Positions 54,231 to 63,730 of a DNA stretch of 64,000 nucleotides are shown one piece after another (positions within the stretch are counted from its first letter, which is position 1; every line of letters starts with the position of its first letter). The notes under the pieces were generated by a model, which did not search any database, was not told where the DNA came from, and saw nothing but the letters and a program-made list of their open reading frames with translations. The stretch covers positions 3,000,001 through 3,064,000 of the forward strand of contig NZ_AP022673.1 of NCBI RefSeq assembly GCF_013374115.1. The letters run 5' to 3'. The DNA comes from Sphingomonas sp. HMP9. Lineage in GTDB: Bacteria > Pseudomonadota > Alphaproteobacteria > Sphingomonadales > Sphingomonadaceae. The translations under genes were made by a program, and so were the position numbers.

Positions 54231-55523
54231 TCACCGATCGGCGGCCTCGCCCGGTGCCCCGGCTGCGGTTGCCTGCGCGGCAAACTTCGGTGCCCGGCCG
54301 AAATCGGCTTTGCCAAAGGGACGGTCGCGGAACAGATATCCGTAGTAGAAACCGCGTAGCCGGGCATGGAATGCACGTATGCGGTCCTGATAGGCCAGCT
54401 GCGCGCGAACATCGGTGTCGGCCAGCCGGGTCAGCAGCGCCTGTACGCCGACCGACGGGAGCACCCAGCCAAGCATGCGGGCAGCGGCATCGCGACGTTC
54501 GAGCCCATTCCGATAGGCACGGACGCGGGGCGCGACACTCTCATCACCGACCTGATGGAAGGCGAAGTACCATTTATAGTGGAAGGCGGACCCAAGCGGC
54601 GCGGAGTCCGCCCATTCGGGATGCCCCGCATAGAAGCGACGCATCGTCGCATCGCGCGGGATATCCCAGGCGCGGTTGACCGTCTCGCGTTGCGCCAGCG
54701 CGATCTCCGTACCCTGGCCGATCGGCACGGCGCGGTTGATCGCGACATGCGCCAGCGTCGGCAGGACGAGCACCAGAACCAGCCAGCAGGCGGCCAGCGT
54801 GGCGGCATTCGCGACCGAACTCCAGCGAGGCCGCGCGACGACGGCTGCGAGCGCCATCCAGAACAGGAGGTAGGCAAGGGCCAGGCCAAGAACCGCAAGG
54901 ATCGCTCCGGCTCCGACGCCGGACGCCACTGCGCCCAAAAGGAAGGGCACGCCAAGCGCCGCCCATAGCAGCGCGATGCGCAGCAGCATGCGTCGCCGTA
55001 GCAGTTTCGCGCCGCCGCGCGGCAGCGCGTCCAGCATCCGCAACCGGCCTGCTTCGCGTTCACCCGACGTCAGATCGTGGAACAGCGCGACCACGAACAG
55101 CGGTGCCAGGAACACCAGCACGAACGCGAAATCAAACCGTCCGGGCAGCGCGAGTTCAGGGTTGAACACATCCCCGTCGTAGATCTGCGCCTCCAGTCCC
55201 AGCGCGCGGACGCGCAGGATGTAGGGCGAGACGTCGCGCATCCCGAGTGCTGCGAAGGCCAGCGGTGACGGTGCGTCCCAGGTCGGGTGGAAGCTGTAAT
55301 AGCCCGCACTGCCCGCATCCTTGGTGCGGTCGAAATAGTCGGCGACCGCGGCGATATCCTCGGCCTGCGCGGCCGGAATGGCGGCGATCGCCGCGCGTTG
55401 CCGTGCGACTTCCAGCATGCCCGCCGTCACCGCAGCGGCGGCGAGGACCGCCAGCAAGGCCAGCGCAACAACGCTCAGCCGCGCGCGGAACAACAGGCGC
55501 AGTTCGTGTATCCACAGGATCAT
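54231..55523 (-). CDS. ABC-2-type permease, DUF3526 family (second)
   Basis: A 430-residue membrane protein. The start at 55523 (MILWIHELRLLFRARLSVVA) overlaps the stop of the preceding permease (ATGA). One N-terminal hydrophobic segment is followed by a long extracytoplasmic part (to about residue 150) and then five or so helices (FAFVLVFLAPLFVVALFHDL onwards). TSGEREAGRLRMLDALP is the cytoplasmic coupling region of ABC-2 permeases. DUF3526 permeases occur as pairs with one ATPase, commonly near TonB receptors; their cargo is unknown. Its C-terminus is basic. Confidence 0.87.
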   Translation of the reverse strand: MILWIHELRLLFRARLSVVALALLAVLAAAAVTAGMLEVARQRAAIAAIPAAQAEDIAAVADYFDRTKDAGSAGYYSFHPTWDAPSPLAFAALGMRDVSPYILRVRALGLEAQIYDGDVFNPELALPGRFDFAFVLVFLAPLFVVALFHDLTSGEREAGRLRMLDALPRGGAKLLRRRMLLRIALLWAALGVPFLLGAVASGVGAGAILAVLGLALAYLLFWMALAAVVARPRWSSVANAATLAACWLVLVLVLPTLAHVAINRAVPIGQGTEIALAQRETVNRAWDIPRDATMRRFYAGHPEWADSAPLGSAFHYKWYFAFHQVGDESVAPRVRAYRNGLERRDAAARMLGWVLPSVGVQALLTRLADTDVRAQLAYQDRIRAFHARLRGFYYGYLFRDRPFGKADFGRAPKFAAQATAAGAPGEAADR

Positions 55524-56959
55524 CGACGCGCTCCCAACCGGCGGGTCACCCGCGTGAGCAGCAGCGCTGCGACCGCGACCCATGCTCCCAGCACGAGGAG
55601 GCCGGGCAGGGCGGCCACCGCCAGCGATGCTCCGCCCGGTGGACGAAAGACGAAATCGGGCATCTGTTGCCAATTGTCCGCGGCAATCCGCTTGCGACGA
55701 TCGGCACCCGCATCATCGGCTATGTCGTCGGCATAGCTGACATTCTCCGCCTCCATGCGGTTGAGACGCTGCACCAGCGCATAGCGATAGGCCTCGGCCT
55801 GTTCGAGGAAGCGGCGATGCCCGGCAAAACCGGTGTCCGCCGCCGCCATCGACAGCGCGCGGATCGCGATCGTGGGACTGAACACGCCTATCGCGTCGAC
55901 GATGCGGTTCTGCGTCGTCTGGGCCGCGAAGCTGGCGCCCGCATAGCGATCGAACAGGCTGGACGTCAGCCGCTCGCCTTCCATCGCCAGCAGTCCCTTG
56001 TAGTTCATCGGCAGATCCTCGATCCGGGTCACGCCGTAGCGTTGCAGGACCGATTGCTTGAAGGCAGCCAGATGCGGATCGTCGGGGTTGTGGCTGTCGC
56101 CCAGCCGCCGCAGATCGCGGGCGATGGCGACATCGGTCTGAAGGCGGTTTTGAAGCGGCACGGCCGCGCCTGCGATGTCGGGCGCGACGCGCGGCAGCAG
56201 GACGACCGCGACCGCCCAGATGGCCAGCAACGCCAGCAGGGCGTCGCGCGCCCGCCTGGCGAACGCCGATGCGAGCAGGATCAGCACGACCCACAACGCG
56301 AGATACAGCGCGTAGCCGAGCGCGATGGCCGCCATCGGGAGCGCCAGCGTCCCGGGCTGTGCGACGACCGCAACGAAGCCGATCATGGCCGGCAGTCCGA
56401 CGATCGCCGCGACGATCCCGAGCGCGGCGAGCTTGCCGCGCACCAGTTGTCCGCGCGAGACACCCTGCAACATCAGCACCCGCAGCGTCCCGCGCTCGGT
56501 CTCCCGCGCCAGGACGCCGAAACCCAGAAAGATCAGCAGCAACGGAGCAACGACCTGGAGGACGAACGCGGGGGTGAGCTGGCCGAAGCGGACCAGCAAC
56601 GAGCTTTGCCGCACGTCGCCGAAATTGGCGCTGTTCTGACGATGGCCTTCAAGGAACATGCTGTTGCCCGTGAAGGCGTCGACGCCCGGATCGAACGCCG
56701 CGAGGGCCCCGAGCGGGCGGTAGATGAAGGTGCCGTAGTGGACCATGCGGTGGGGGTGGCGATCGGGCTGCGCCTTGAACGCGGCGGCCGCGGCCTGCTG
56801 GTGACGGGTGCGCAGGTCGGCGATGCCACGCTGGTGCGACCATGAACTGAGCACCGCCGCCAGCGTCAGCAGGACAAGCAGGACGAGCGCGATCACCGCG
56901 ACGCGGTTGCGCGCCATCAGTCGCAGTTCGTCGCGCGCGATCAGGCGGGTCGCGTTCAT
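55520..56959 (-). CDS. ABC-2-type permease, DUF3526 family (first)
   Basis: A 479-residue permease with the same layout as its neighbour: a first helix VIALVLLVLLTLAAVLSSWS, an outside domain (FKAQPDRHPHRMVHYGTFIY), then helices with the coupling motif GVLARETERGTLRVLMLQGV, and a last helix near residue 455. It overlaps both neighbours by ATGA, so the three ABC genes are translated as one unit. It probably forms a heterodimer with the following permease, driven by the ATPase. Confidence 0.88.
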   Translation of the reverse strand: MNATRLIARDELRLMARNRVAVIALVLLVLLTLAAVLSSWSHQRGIADLRTRHQQAAAAAFKAQPDRHPHRMVHYGTFIYRPLGALAAFDPGVDAFTGNSMFLEGHRQNSANFGDVRQSSLLVRFGQLTPAFVLQVVAPLLLIFLGFGVLARETERGTLRVLMLQGVSRGQLVRGKLAALGIVAAIVGLPAMIGFVAVVAQPGTLALPMAAIALGYALYLALWVVLILLASAFARRARDALLALLAIWAVAVVLLPRVAPDIAGAAVPLQNRLQTDVAIARDLRRLGDSHNPDDPHLAAFKQSVLQRYGVTRIEDLPMNYKGLLAMEGERLTSSLFDRYAGASFAAQTTQNRIVDAIGVFSPTIAIRALSMAAADTGFAGHRRFLEQAEAYRYALVQRLNRMEAENVSYADDIADDAGADRRKRIAADNWQQMPDFVFRPPGGASLAVAALPGLLVLGAWVAVAALLLTRVTRRLGARR

Positions 56960-57696
56960 GCGGCGATCCGCCCCGTAACAACCTGGAACCGGGCGTGAAG
57001 CGCGCGGATGTCGAACCGCTCGGCGCCGGTTGCGGCCACGTCCTCGACGATCCGGCCTTGTTCGAGGAAGGCGATCCGGTCCGCAACGTCGGCCGCGGAC
57101 AACAGGTCGTGCGTCACCATCAACACGGCCGTGCCGCGGTCCCGTACCTTGAGCAGCAACGCGTTGAAATCGGCCGTCGCGCGCGGATCGAGGCCGGAGG
57201 TGGGTTCGTCGAGCAGCAGCACCGGCACCTTGCGAAGCAGTGCCACCGCAATCGCGACCTTCTGCCGCATGCCCTTAGAAAAGCCGCCGAGCCGCTGATC
57301 CCACGCACGATCCTGCAACCCGGCGGCGGCCAGCGCGTCGGTGATCGCGCCGCGCTCCTGTCGCTGATCGGCGAGTGCCAGCAGATAGTCCGCATTTTCG
57401 ACGGCACTCAGATGTTCGTACAGCGCGACGTTCTCGGGCAGGTAAGCGATTTGCCGCCGGGCCGCATCGGCGTCGACACCCGGATCGACGCCGCACACGG
57501 TGATCCGGCCGGCATCGGCACGGACGAAGCCGAGCAGCGCGGACAAGGTGGTCGACTTGCCCGCCCCGTTGCCGCCGAGCAGGGCGGTGATGCTACCGGC
57601 AGGGACGGCAAGTGACAGGCCGTCGAGGACGCGGTGGTCGTCGTAGGCGAGCACGAGTTCGCGGATCGCGACCGGGTGATCTTGAATGTCGGACAT
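56956..57696 (-). CDS. ABC transporter ATP-binding protein
   Basis: A 246-residue ATPase with Walker A LLGGNGAGKSTTLSALLG, the signature LGGFSKGMRQKVAIAVAL, Walker B VPVLLLDEPTSGLDP and a switch His in VMVTHDLLSA. The type is that of ABC-2 exporters. GAGG lies just upstream of the ATG at 57696. It follows the siderophore-type receptor by ten bases and overlaps the first permease by ATGA, which fixes the operon order receptor, ATPase, permease, permease. Confidence 0.93.
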   Translation of the reverse strand: MSDIQDHPVAIRELVLAYDDHRVLDGLSLAVPAGSITALLGGNGAGKSTTLSALLGFVRADAGRITVCGVDPGVDADAARRQIAYLPENVALYEHLSAVENADYLLALADQRQERGAITDALAAAGLQDRAWDQRLGGFSKGMRQKVAIAVALLRKVPVLLLDEPTSGLDPRATADFNALLLKVRDRGTAVLMVTHDLLSAADVADRIAFLEQGRIVEDVAATGAERFDIRALHARFQVVTGRIAA

Positions 57697-57706
57697 GGAG
57701 ACCTCG

Positions 57707-59836
57707 TCAGTAGGACAGGCGCAGCGAGGCGCGGACGGAGCGCGGCGCGCCGGGGTAGATCCACAGCGGGCTGTAGGACGATTGCGCGTAGTGCGTGTCG
57801 AGCAGGTTATCGACTTCGGCGCGGAAGGTGAGATTGCGGGTGACCGGCAGCTCGGCCGACGCCTTGACCTTGGTATAGGCGGGCAGAACAAGACCGCTGG
57901 CGTCGATCGCGCCCGCCCGGTCGCCGATGTGCGCGACGCCTCCACTTAGCTGCATGTATGTCCCGTTCGACAGTGGAAGCTTGTGAACGACCAGCAGCGT
58001 ACCCGAATGTTTCGCGACGTTCAGGACGGCCGGGGTCGCGAAGCTGTCGTCGAGCGTCCTCGCATCGACCCAGCTGTAGTTGCCGACCAGCTGCCATCGC
58101 TGGCCCAGGCGCAGGGCGGCATCGAACTCGACGCCGCGGCTGGACAGTCGACCGACCGGTGCCAGGAAGTTGGCGTCGGTCGGATCGTTGGTGAGGATGT
58201 TGTCCTTGCGAATGTCGTACCAGGTCACGCCGATGTCGATCCCGCGCCACCGGCCGGCCGCACCGATCTCGTACCCGGTCGCCTCCTCGGGTGCGAAGCT
58301 CGCGCCGTCCCGTCCGGTGCCGGAGTTGAGCAGGAACGATTGACCCCAGTTCGCGTGGACTGCGATCGCATCGGTTACTGCGTAGCGGACACCGGCGCGG
58401 AACTTCACCGGCTCGTCGCTGATCTGCGACGTCACCCCGGTCAGGTTGCGGCGCAGCCGCTGGCGATAGCCATCGATCCGGACCCCGCCGGACAGCGTCA
58501 GCCGGCCGGTCACGTCCCACATGTCCTGAATATACAGCGTGCCGACCCGGCGCGTCTCGCGCTGGTTGATCGACGGCAACAGCGGAAGCGCCTGCGCCAA
58601 CCCGTAGACGGGCGCGAAGATGTCGATCGCGTAGGGGTTTGCCGCGCTCGGATTGCGGCGGTTGAGCAGTTCGAGATAGTCGAGCGTATAGCCCTTCGCA
58701 CCGATGCTGACCCGGTGCGGCCCGAGGGCGTCGACCTCCCCTCGCAGCTCGAGCCGGGCCGACAGATCCTCGACCTCGTAGCCGCGCTCGCGCCGCTGCC
58801 GCCACAGCGTACGACCGTCCACCAGCCGCGACTGGTCGGCAGAGAAGCCTCGCAGGTCGCCCGTGCGGTAGACCACCGCGCCGTTGAGCGACCAGCGGTT
58901 GCTCAACTTCCATTCGCCGCTCAACTGGTGACGTGTGTCGGTCGCGCGGGTCAGGCCATTGTCCGGTTCGCCGAGATAGCGCGACGCGGGCAGGGCCAGT
59001 GCATCGCCGTTTACCGCCGGCAGCCCGCGATCGAACGGCGACGCGAAATCGATATGCTGGCCGACATAGGTCAGCTGGAATGCGTCACTGGGCCGCCAGG
59101 TCAGCGAGGGCGCGATGACCCGCCGCTTTAGGGCGACGAAATCGCGATAACCGTCGCTGTCCCCGGCGGCGAAGACGATCCGGGCCGCGATCGTATCGCT
59201 CAGCGCGTTGGTGCCGTCGAACTCCAGGCGGCGCGTGTTGAACGAGCCATAAGTAATGGCAGCGGAGGCGTAGGGTGCGAAACGCGGCGTCTTGGTGACG
59301 ATGTTCACCCGTCCCGCCGGATCGATATCGCCGAAGATCGCGCCGGCCGGACCTTTCAGCACCTCGATCCGCTCGACTGTCGAAGGATCGCGCGGCGGCG
59401 CCATGCCGCGGTTGGCGAGCGTGCCGTCGACATAATATTCGGCGCCGCCGTCCGGTGTGCCCAGGAAGCCGCGAATGGCGAAATTGTCGAGAAACCCGCC
59501 GCGATTATTCTGCTGGCTGACTCCGCTGACCAGTTCGAGCGCGTCCGACAGCCGATTGACCCCCGACGCGCGCAGGATGTCGTTCTCGATCGCGCGGCTC
59601 GATTGCGACATGCGCTGCGTGACCCGGTCCGAAGACAGGCTGGGATCGGTCGCGCGTCGGGTGCCCAGGACGACAATGTCGTCCTTTTCCTCGACCTCGT
59701 TCCGATCGGCCGCTTCCGGCTGTTCGCGCCTGTCATCCTGCGCGGTTGCGGATGCCGGAACCGTCACGAATGCGGTGCTGACCAGGAGAGAACAGGCGGG
59801 GCGGAAACCACGAGGTAAAACTGACTTCAACATCAA
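57707..59836 (-). CDS. TonB-dependent receptor, siderophore-receptor type
   Basis: A 709-residue receptor (start 59836, or 59833 at the second Met). After the signal peptide (LVSTAFVTVPASATAQ) comes DDIVVLGTRRATDPS as TonB-box region. The plug includes ALELVSGVSQQNNRGGFLDN and FAIRGFLG, with VERIEVLKGPAGAIFGDIDP and AGRVNIVTKTP, the layout of FhuE/FoxA-like siderophore receptors. The barrel ends VRASLRLSY with a terminal Tyr. It is the first gene of the ABC operon. A 7+7 palindrome lies upstream, and a Rrf2 regulator is divergent. Iron or another metal-chelate is the likely cargo. Confidence 0.92.
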   Translation of the reverse strand: MMLKSVLPRGFRPACSLLVSTAFVTVPASATAQDDRREQPEAADRNEVEEKDDIVVLGTRRATDPSLSSDRVTQRMSQSSRAIENDILRASGVNRLSDALELVSGVSQQNNRGGFLDNFAIRGFLGTPDGGAEYYVDGTLANRGMAPPRDPSTVERIEVLKGPAGAIFGDIDPAGRVNIVTKTPRFAPYASAAITYGSFNTRRLEFDGTNALSDTIAARIVFAAGDSDGYRDFVALKRRVIAPSLTWRPSDAFQLTYVGQHIDFASPFDRGLPAVNGDALALPASRYLGEPDNGLTRATDTRHQLSGEWKLSNRWSLNGAVVYRTGDLRGFSADQSRLVDGRTLWRQRRERGYEVEDLSARLELRGEVDALGPHRVSIGAKGYTLDYLELLNRRNPSAANPYAIDIFAPVYGLAQALPLLPSINQRETRRVGTLYIQDMWDVTGRLTLSGGVRIDGYRQRLRRNLTGVTSQISDEPVKFRAGVRYAVTDAIAVHANWGQSFLLNSGTGRDGASFAPEEATGYEIGAAGRWRGIDIGVTWYDIRKDNILTNDPTDANFLAPVGRLSSRGVEFDAALRLGQRWQLVGNYSWVDARTLDDSFATPAVLNVAKHSGTLLVVHKLPLSNGTYMQLSGGVAHIGDRAGAIDASGLVLPAYTKVKASAELPVTRNLTFRAEVDNLLDTHYAQSSYSPLWIYPGAPRSVRASLRLSY

Positions 59837-59861
59837 GCCTTCAACGGTCGGATGAAAACGT

Positions 59862-59880
59862 TATGATATAGCGTATCATA
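59862..59880. promoter_or_regulatory. Operator-like palindrome upstream of the receptor operon
   Basis: TATGATA-TAGCG-TATCATA is a perfect 7-base inverted repeat with a five-base centre, 25 bases before the receptor start. It is AT-rich in GC-rich DNA, as operators usually are. Which protein binds is unknown; a Fur- or Rrf2-type repressor would fit. Confidence 0.6.
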
Positions 59881-59947
59881 CTGAGCTACTGCCGCAATGC
59901 AACATCGACGTGGCGCCTCACTCGCGTCTTGACGCGGTGCCACTCTC

Positions 59948-59964
59948 GCAACATATGATGTTGC
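59948..59964. promoter_or_regulatory. Operator-like palindrome at the rrf2 start
   Basis: GCAACAT-ATG-ATGTTGC is a perfect 7-base inverted repeat ending right before the ATG of the Rrf2-family gene. A GCAACATC half-site is repeated at about 59898. It covers the ribosome binding region, so bound protein would shut off the gene. Autoregulation is the simplest reading. Confidence 0.6.
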
Positions 59965-60429
59965 ATGAAACAAGACAGCAGATTGTCGGGCGTGCTGCAC
60001 GTCGTGCTTCACATGGCCGAGGTGGAGGGGCCGGTGACATCGGAGACGATGGCCAAGGCGATGCAGACCAACCCGGTGGTCATCCGCCGCATCATGGCAG
60101 GCTTGCGCGATGCCGGGTTCGTTCGCTCGGAGAAGGGGTATGGCGGCGGTTGGACGATCGCCCGTGATCTTGCCTTCATCACGTTGCGAGACGTCTACGG
60201 TGCCCTTGGCGAACCCGACCTGTTCGCTATGGGCAACCGCACCGAAGCACCGGGCTGCCTTGTCGAACAGGCGGTCAACGGCGCGCTGAACGACGCTTTC
60301 CAAGATGCCAAAGCGTTGCTGCTCGACCGCTTCAACGCGGTGACGCTCGCCGAACTGAGTGCCGACTTCCACGCTCGCATGGTTGCGAGCGGCAAATCCG
60401 TCGATCCCGAAATCGTCCATGCCGCATGA
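59965..60429 (+). CDS. Rrf2-family transcriptional regulator
   Basis: A 154-residue regulator with a winged helix-turn-helix: [60 protein letters not shown]. Only one Cys (in APGCLVEQ) is found where iron-sulfur Rrf2 proteins have three, so it is not a cluster-binding member such as IscR or NsrR and is closer to the YwnA type. It is divergent from the receptor/ABC operon and followed by a methyltransferase 47 bases on. Confidence 0.9.
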   Translation: MKQDSRLSGVLHVVLHMAEVEGPVTSETMAKAMQTNPVVIRRIMAGLRDAGFVRSEKGYGGGWTIARDLAFITLRDVYGALGEPDLFAMGNRTEAPGCLVEQAVNGALNDAFQDAKALLLDRFNAVTLAELSADFHARMVASGKSVDPEIVHAA

Positions 60430-60476
60430 CGCGATTGCCTCGCCCTTCGCTCTAACCAGTTTCAAAGGTGAAACTC

Positions 60477-61172
60477 ATGTCTGACAGCAACCGTATGTTC
60501 CTCGACATGTTCTCGGATCGCGAGCGCATCGCGCACTACGCCGATGGCCCTCGGCGCTTCACACCCGGTATCGACGCAGTGCATCGCATGACGGCGCTCC
60601 TGCTGACCGAGCACGCGCCAGCCGATGCCCAAGTGCTTGTGCTTGGTGCCGGTGGCGGGCTCGAACTGAAAGCATTGGCCCGAGCGCAAGCCGGCTGGCA
60701 TTTCACGGGCGTCGACCCCGCCGGACCGATGCTCGATCTAGCACGCGAAACGATGGGTGAGGATGCTGACCGTGCCGACCTGATTGAGGGCTATGTTGAC
60801 GCTGCGCCTCCGGGCCCGTTCGATGCTGCAACCTGCCTCCTCACGCTTCATTTCCTCGATCGCAACGAACGCGTACGCACTTTGAGCGAGATGCACCGCC
60901 GCATGAAGCCGGGCGCCCCGCTAGTCGTGGTCCATTCGAGCTTTCCGCAGGACGAACCGTTCCGCACGCGCTGGCTCGCACGCTATGCCGCGTATGCAGT
61001 CGCGTCCGGTGCCGACCCGGCCCAGACCGAACAGGCCCGCGCTGCCGTGGGCGCCAGCCTGGCGCTGCTTACACCTGACGACGATGAGACTTGCTTGCGC
61101 GATGCTGGCTTCAAGGAGGTGGAGCTGTTCTACGCTGCGTTCACGTGGCGGGGTTGGGTATCCCGCGCCTAA
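60477..61172 (+). CDS. Class I SAM-dependent methyltransferase
   Basis: A 231-residue methyltransferase starting MSDSNRMFLDMFSDRERIAH, with AAAGGTG upstream. Motif I is VLVLGAGGGLELKALA, the acidic residue at strand 2 is in FTGVDPAGPMLDLA, and post-motif AATCLLTLHFLDRNERVRTL with RMKPGAPLVVVHSSF closes the Rossmann fold. The target is unknown. Rrf2-methyltransferase pairs are common in this group of bacteria and may act in detoxification. Confidence 0.88.
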   Translation: MSDSNRMFLDMFSDRERIAHYADGPRRFTPGIDAVHRMTALLLTEHAPADAQVLVLGAGGGLELKALARAQAGWHFTGVDPAGPMLDLARETMGEDADRADLIEGYVDAAPPGPFDAATCLLTLHFLDRNERVRTLSEMHRRMKPGAPLVVVHSSFPQDEPFRTRWLARYAAYAVASGADPAQTEQARAAVGASLALLTPDDDETCLRDAGFKEVELFYAAFTWRGWVSRA

Positions 61173-61256
61173 AACGTGTGGCGCTCGGGAGCGCTTAGTT
61201 AGTCGCTTATATCCTGATTTTTGACCGGCGCGCATATGGTCATTTTCGCGACAGGG

Positions 61257-61354
61257 TGCTGATTCCGAGGCAAGCCGCCCCCTCATTCCGAAATAATGCC
61301 GCCCCCTGATTCCGAGAAATAGTCGCCCCCGGATTCCGAGATGATGTCGCCCCC
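61257..61354 (+). repeat. Tandem 24-base repeats at the left end of IS21 element B
   Basis: Four units of the form CGCCCCC-x-ATTCCGA-plus-about-ten-bases follow each other (attccgaggcaag, attccgaaataatg, attccgagaaatag, attccgagatgatg). Mirror copies lie at 63783-63856. They are transposase binding sites, a known feature of IS21 ends, and are not a CRISPR. Confidence 0.8.
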
Positions 61355-61425
61355 TTGCGGGGTGGGTCGGACCGGGATCGCCGGCAGGGTTATCGTCGCT
61401 CCTTTGGGTCTGTCCGAAGGAGTGA

Positions 61426-62976
61426 ATGATGCCGGCGGGAAGGGTGAGTATGCGACGTGTCCGCGAGATGATGAGATACCGGTTCGAACAGGAGCTGGGA
61501 TACAAGGCGATATCGCTGCGCGTGGGTGCGGTGCCCTCGACGGTGCGGGCGACCTTGAAGCGTGTCGCGGATGCGGGACTGAGATGGCCGCTGGACGAGA
61601 CGCTCGGCGATGCTGCGCTGGAGGCATCACTTTACCGCGATGCGGGCAAGAAGACCGGCCACCGCCGCTGTCCCGAACCCGACTGGGCGCAAGTTCATCG
61701 CGAGCTGAAGCGCAAACATGTCACGCTGCAGGTGTTGTGGGACGAGTATATCGCCGAGCATCCGACCGGCTATCGCTACAGCCGATTCTGCGACCTGTAT
61801 CGCGGCTGGGCGATGAAGCTGCCGGTTACGATGCGGCAGAACCATGCGCCGGGTGACAAGCTGTTCGTCGATTATGCGGGCGACAAGATCGCGGTGGTGA
61901 TCGACCGACTGACGGGCGAAGTGCGTGACGCGCATATCTTCGTGGCGGTGCTGGGGGCGTCCAGCCTGACCTATGCCGAGGGAAGCTGGACCGAGACGCT
62001 GCCCGACTGGCTGGCGGCGCACACGCGCGCGCTCGCAATGTTCGGCGGTGCGCCGGCGCTGTTCGTGCCCGACAATGCGAAGGTCGCGGTGATCAAGGCT
62101 TGTCTTTACGATCCGCAGGTCAACCGCAGCTATGCCGAGATGGCGGCGCATTACGACAGCACGGTGCTGCCGACGCGGCCGCGCCGCCCGCGCGATAAGG
62201 CAAAGGTAGAAGCTGCCGTGCTGATCGTCGAGCGCTGGCTGTTCGGACGCCTTCGGCGTCGGATCTTCTACAGCCTGGCCGAACTGAACGCCGCGATCGC
62301 CGGGTTGCTTGCCGAGCTGAACGATCGGCGCGTGCTGCGCCGGGTTGGGCAGACGCGTCGTCAGTTGTTCGAAGAGATCGACCGGCCCGCGCTGAAGCCG
62401 CTGCCAGCCGAGCCCTATGTCTACGCCGAATGGCGGCGCAGGCGCGCGGGACTCGATTATCACGTCGAGATCGAGCGGCATTATTACTCCGTCCCATACC
62501 GCTTCGCACGCGAGCCGATCGAAGCGCGGATCACCGCGGCGACCATCGAGCTGTTCCACAAGGGCGAGCGGATCGCCGCGCACATGCGCGGCTCGGGCAA
62601 TGGCCGCCATACCACGATCCCGGAGCATATGCCCTCGTCGCACCGGCGCTTTGCCGACTGGACCGTGGAGCGGATCGCGCGCGATGCGACCGCGATCGGG
62701 CCATGTACGGCATTGCTGTGCGAGAAGATCCTCGTCGAACGGCGCCATCCCGAGCAGGGCTTCCGGGCCTGTATGGGCATCATGCGCATGACGCGCAGCT
62801 TCGGTGCCAAGCGGATCGAAGCGGCTTGTTCGCGCGCGCTCGATATCGGTGCGCTCACCTACGGCTCGGTCAGATCGATCCTCGACAAGAACCTCGACCA
62901 GATCCCGTCATCGCCTCCGGTTGAGAGCCCGCCGGTCGATCATCCCAACATCCGGGGCTCACGCTATTATCACTGA
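61426..62976 (+). CDS. istA: IS21 transposase IstA (element B)
   Basis: A 516-residue integrase-type transposase. The N-terminal DNA-binding part is RYRFEQELGYKAISLRVGAV. The core has Asp in KLFVDYAGDKIAVVIDRL, Asp in LFVPDNAKVAVIKA and Glu in RDKAKVEAAVLIVERWLFGR. The C-terminus shows HYYSVPYRFAREPIEARITA as the beta-barrel part. Several starts are possible in the first ten codons. Complete, and clearly a different branch from element A. Confidence 0.93.
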   Translation: MMPAGRVSMRRVREMMRYRFEQELGYKAISLRVGAVPSTVRATLKRVADAGLRWPLDETLGDAALEASLYRDAGKKTGHRRCPEPDWAQVHRELKRKHVTLQVLWDEYIAEHPTGYRYSRFCDLYRGWAMKLPVTMRQNHAPGDKLFVDYAGDKIAVVIDRLTGEVRDAHIFVAVLGASSLTYAEGSWTETLPDWLAAHTRALAMFGGAPALFVPDNAKVAVIKACLYDPQVNRSYAEMAAHYDSTVLPTRPRRPRDKAKVEAAVLIVERWLFGRLRRRIFYSLAELNAAIAGLLAELNDRRVLRRVGQTRRQLFEEIDRPALKPLPAEPYVYAEWRRRRAGLDYHVEIERHYYSVPYRFAREPIEARITAATIELFHKGERIAAHMRGSGNGRHTTIPEHMPSSHRRFADWTVERIARDATAIGPCTALLCEKILVERRHPEQGFRACMGIMRMTRSFGAKRIEAACSRALDIGALTYGSVRSILDKNLDQIPSSPPVESPPVDHPNIRGSRYYH

Positions 62977-62989
62977 AAGGAACACGACG

Positions 62990-63730
62990 ATGCTCGCACA
63001 TCCGACCCTTGATCGGCTGAACGAAATGGGCCTGGCCGGTATGGCCAGGGCGTTTGACGAACTTGCCACCAATGCCGAAGCGGATCGGCTTACCCATCCC
63101 GAATGGCTGGCACTCCTCCTCGACCGCGAATGGGGTGTCCGCCACGATCGCAAGCTTGCCGCCAGGCTGCGGTTCGCCAAGCTGCGCCATCAGGCCTCGC
63201 CCGAGGACATCGATTATCGCAAACCCCGCGGGCTCGACCGCGCGCTGGTCGTGAAGCTCGTGGTCGGCGACTGGATCGCCGCACACGACAATCTGGTCAT
63301 CACCGGACCCACCGGGGTCGGTAAGAGCTGGCTTGCCTGCGCGCTTGGTCACAAGGCCTGCCGCGACGATCGCTCGGTGCTCTATCAGCGCGTCCCCAAG
63401 CTGTTCACCAGCCTCGCGCTTGCCCGCGGGGATGGTCGTCACGAACGCTTGCTGCGAAAGCTCGGCGGCGTGCAGCTACTCATCCTCGACGACTGGGGCC
63501 TGGAGCCGCTCGACGCACTCGCGCGCCACGATCTGCTCGAGATCCTCGAAGAACGCTACGGGCGGCGCTCGACGATCGTTACCAGCCAGCTGCCCATCGC
63601 CAGTTGGCATCAGGTGATCGCGGATCCGACCTATGCCGACGCGATCCTCGATCGCCTCGTCCACAACGCCCATCGGCTCGACCTCGATGGCGATAGCATG
63701 CGGCGTGCGAAAACCAGCCAGATCGCTTGA
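62990..63730 (+). CDS. istB: IS21 helper ATPase IstB (element B)
   Basis: A 246-residue AAA+ ATPase starting MLAHPTLDRLNEMGLAGMAR, with GAAAGGAA upstream. Walker A is VITGPTGVGKSWLACALG and Walker B is VQLLILDDWGLEPLDALARH, with STIVTSQLPIASWHQVIADP as the sensor part. The frame upstream of 62990 overlaps istA and lacks similarity. It completes a functional-looking element. Confidence 0.93.
   Translation: MLAHPTLDRLNEMGLAGMARAFDELATNAEADRLTHPEWLALLLDREWGVRHDRKLAARLRFAKLRHQASPEDIDYRKPRGLDRALVVKLVVGDWIAAHDNLVITGPTGVGKSWLACALGHKACRDDRSVLYQRVPKLFTSLALARGDGRHERLLRKLGGVQLLILDDWGLEPLDALARHDLLEILEERYGRRSTIVTSQLPIASWHQVIADPTYADAILDRLVHNAHRLDLDGDSMRRAKTSQIA

Noticed and set aside
59965..60429. An IscR/NsrR-type iron-sulfur regulator
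   Set aside because: Only one Cys is present in the region where three are needed to bind a cluster.
61257..61354. Tandem 24-base units that look like a short CRISPR array
   Set aside because: There are no unique spacers between the units, and mirror copies sit at the other end of the same element (63783-63856). They are IS21 terminal repeats.
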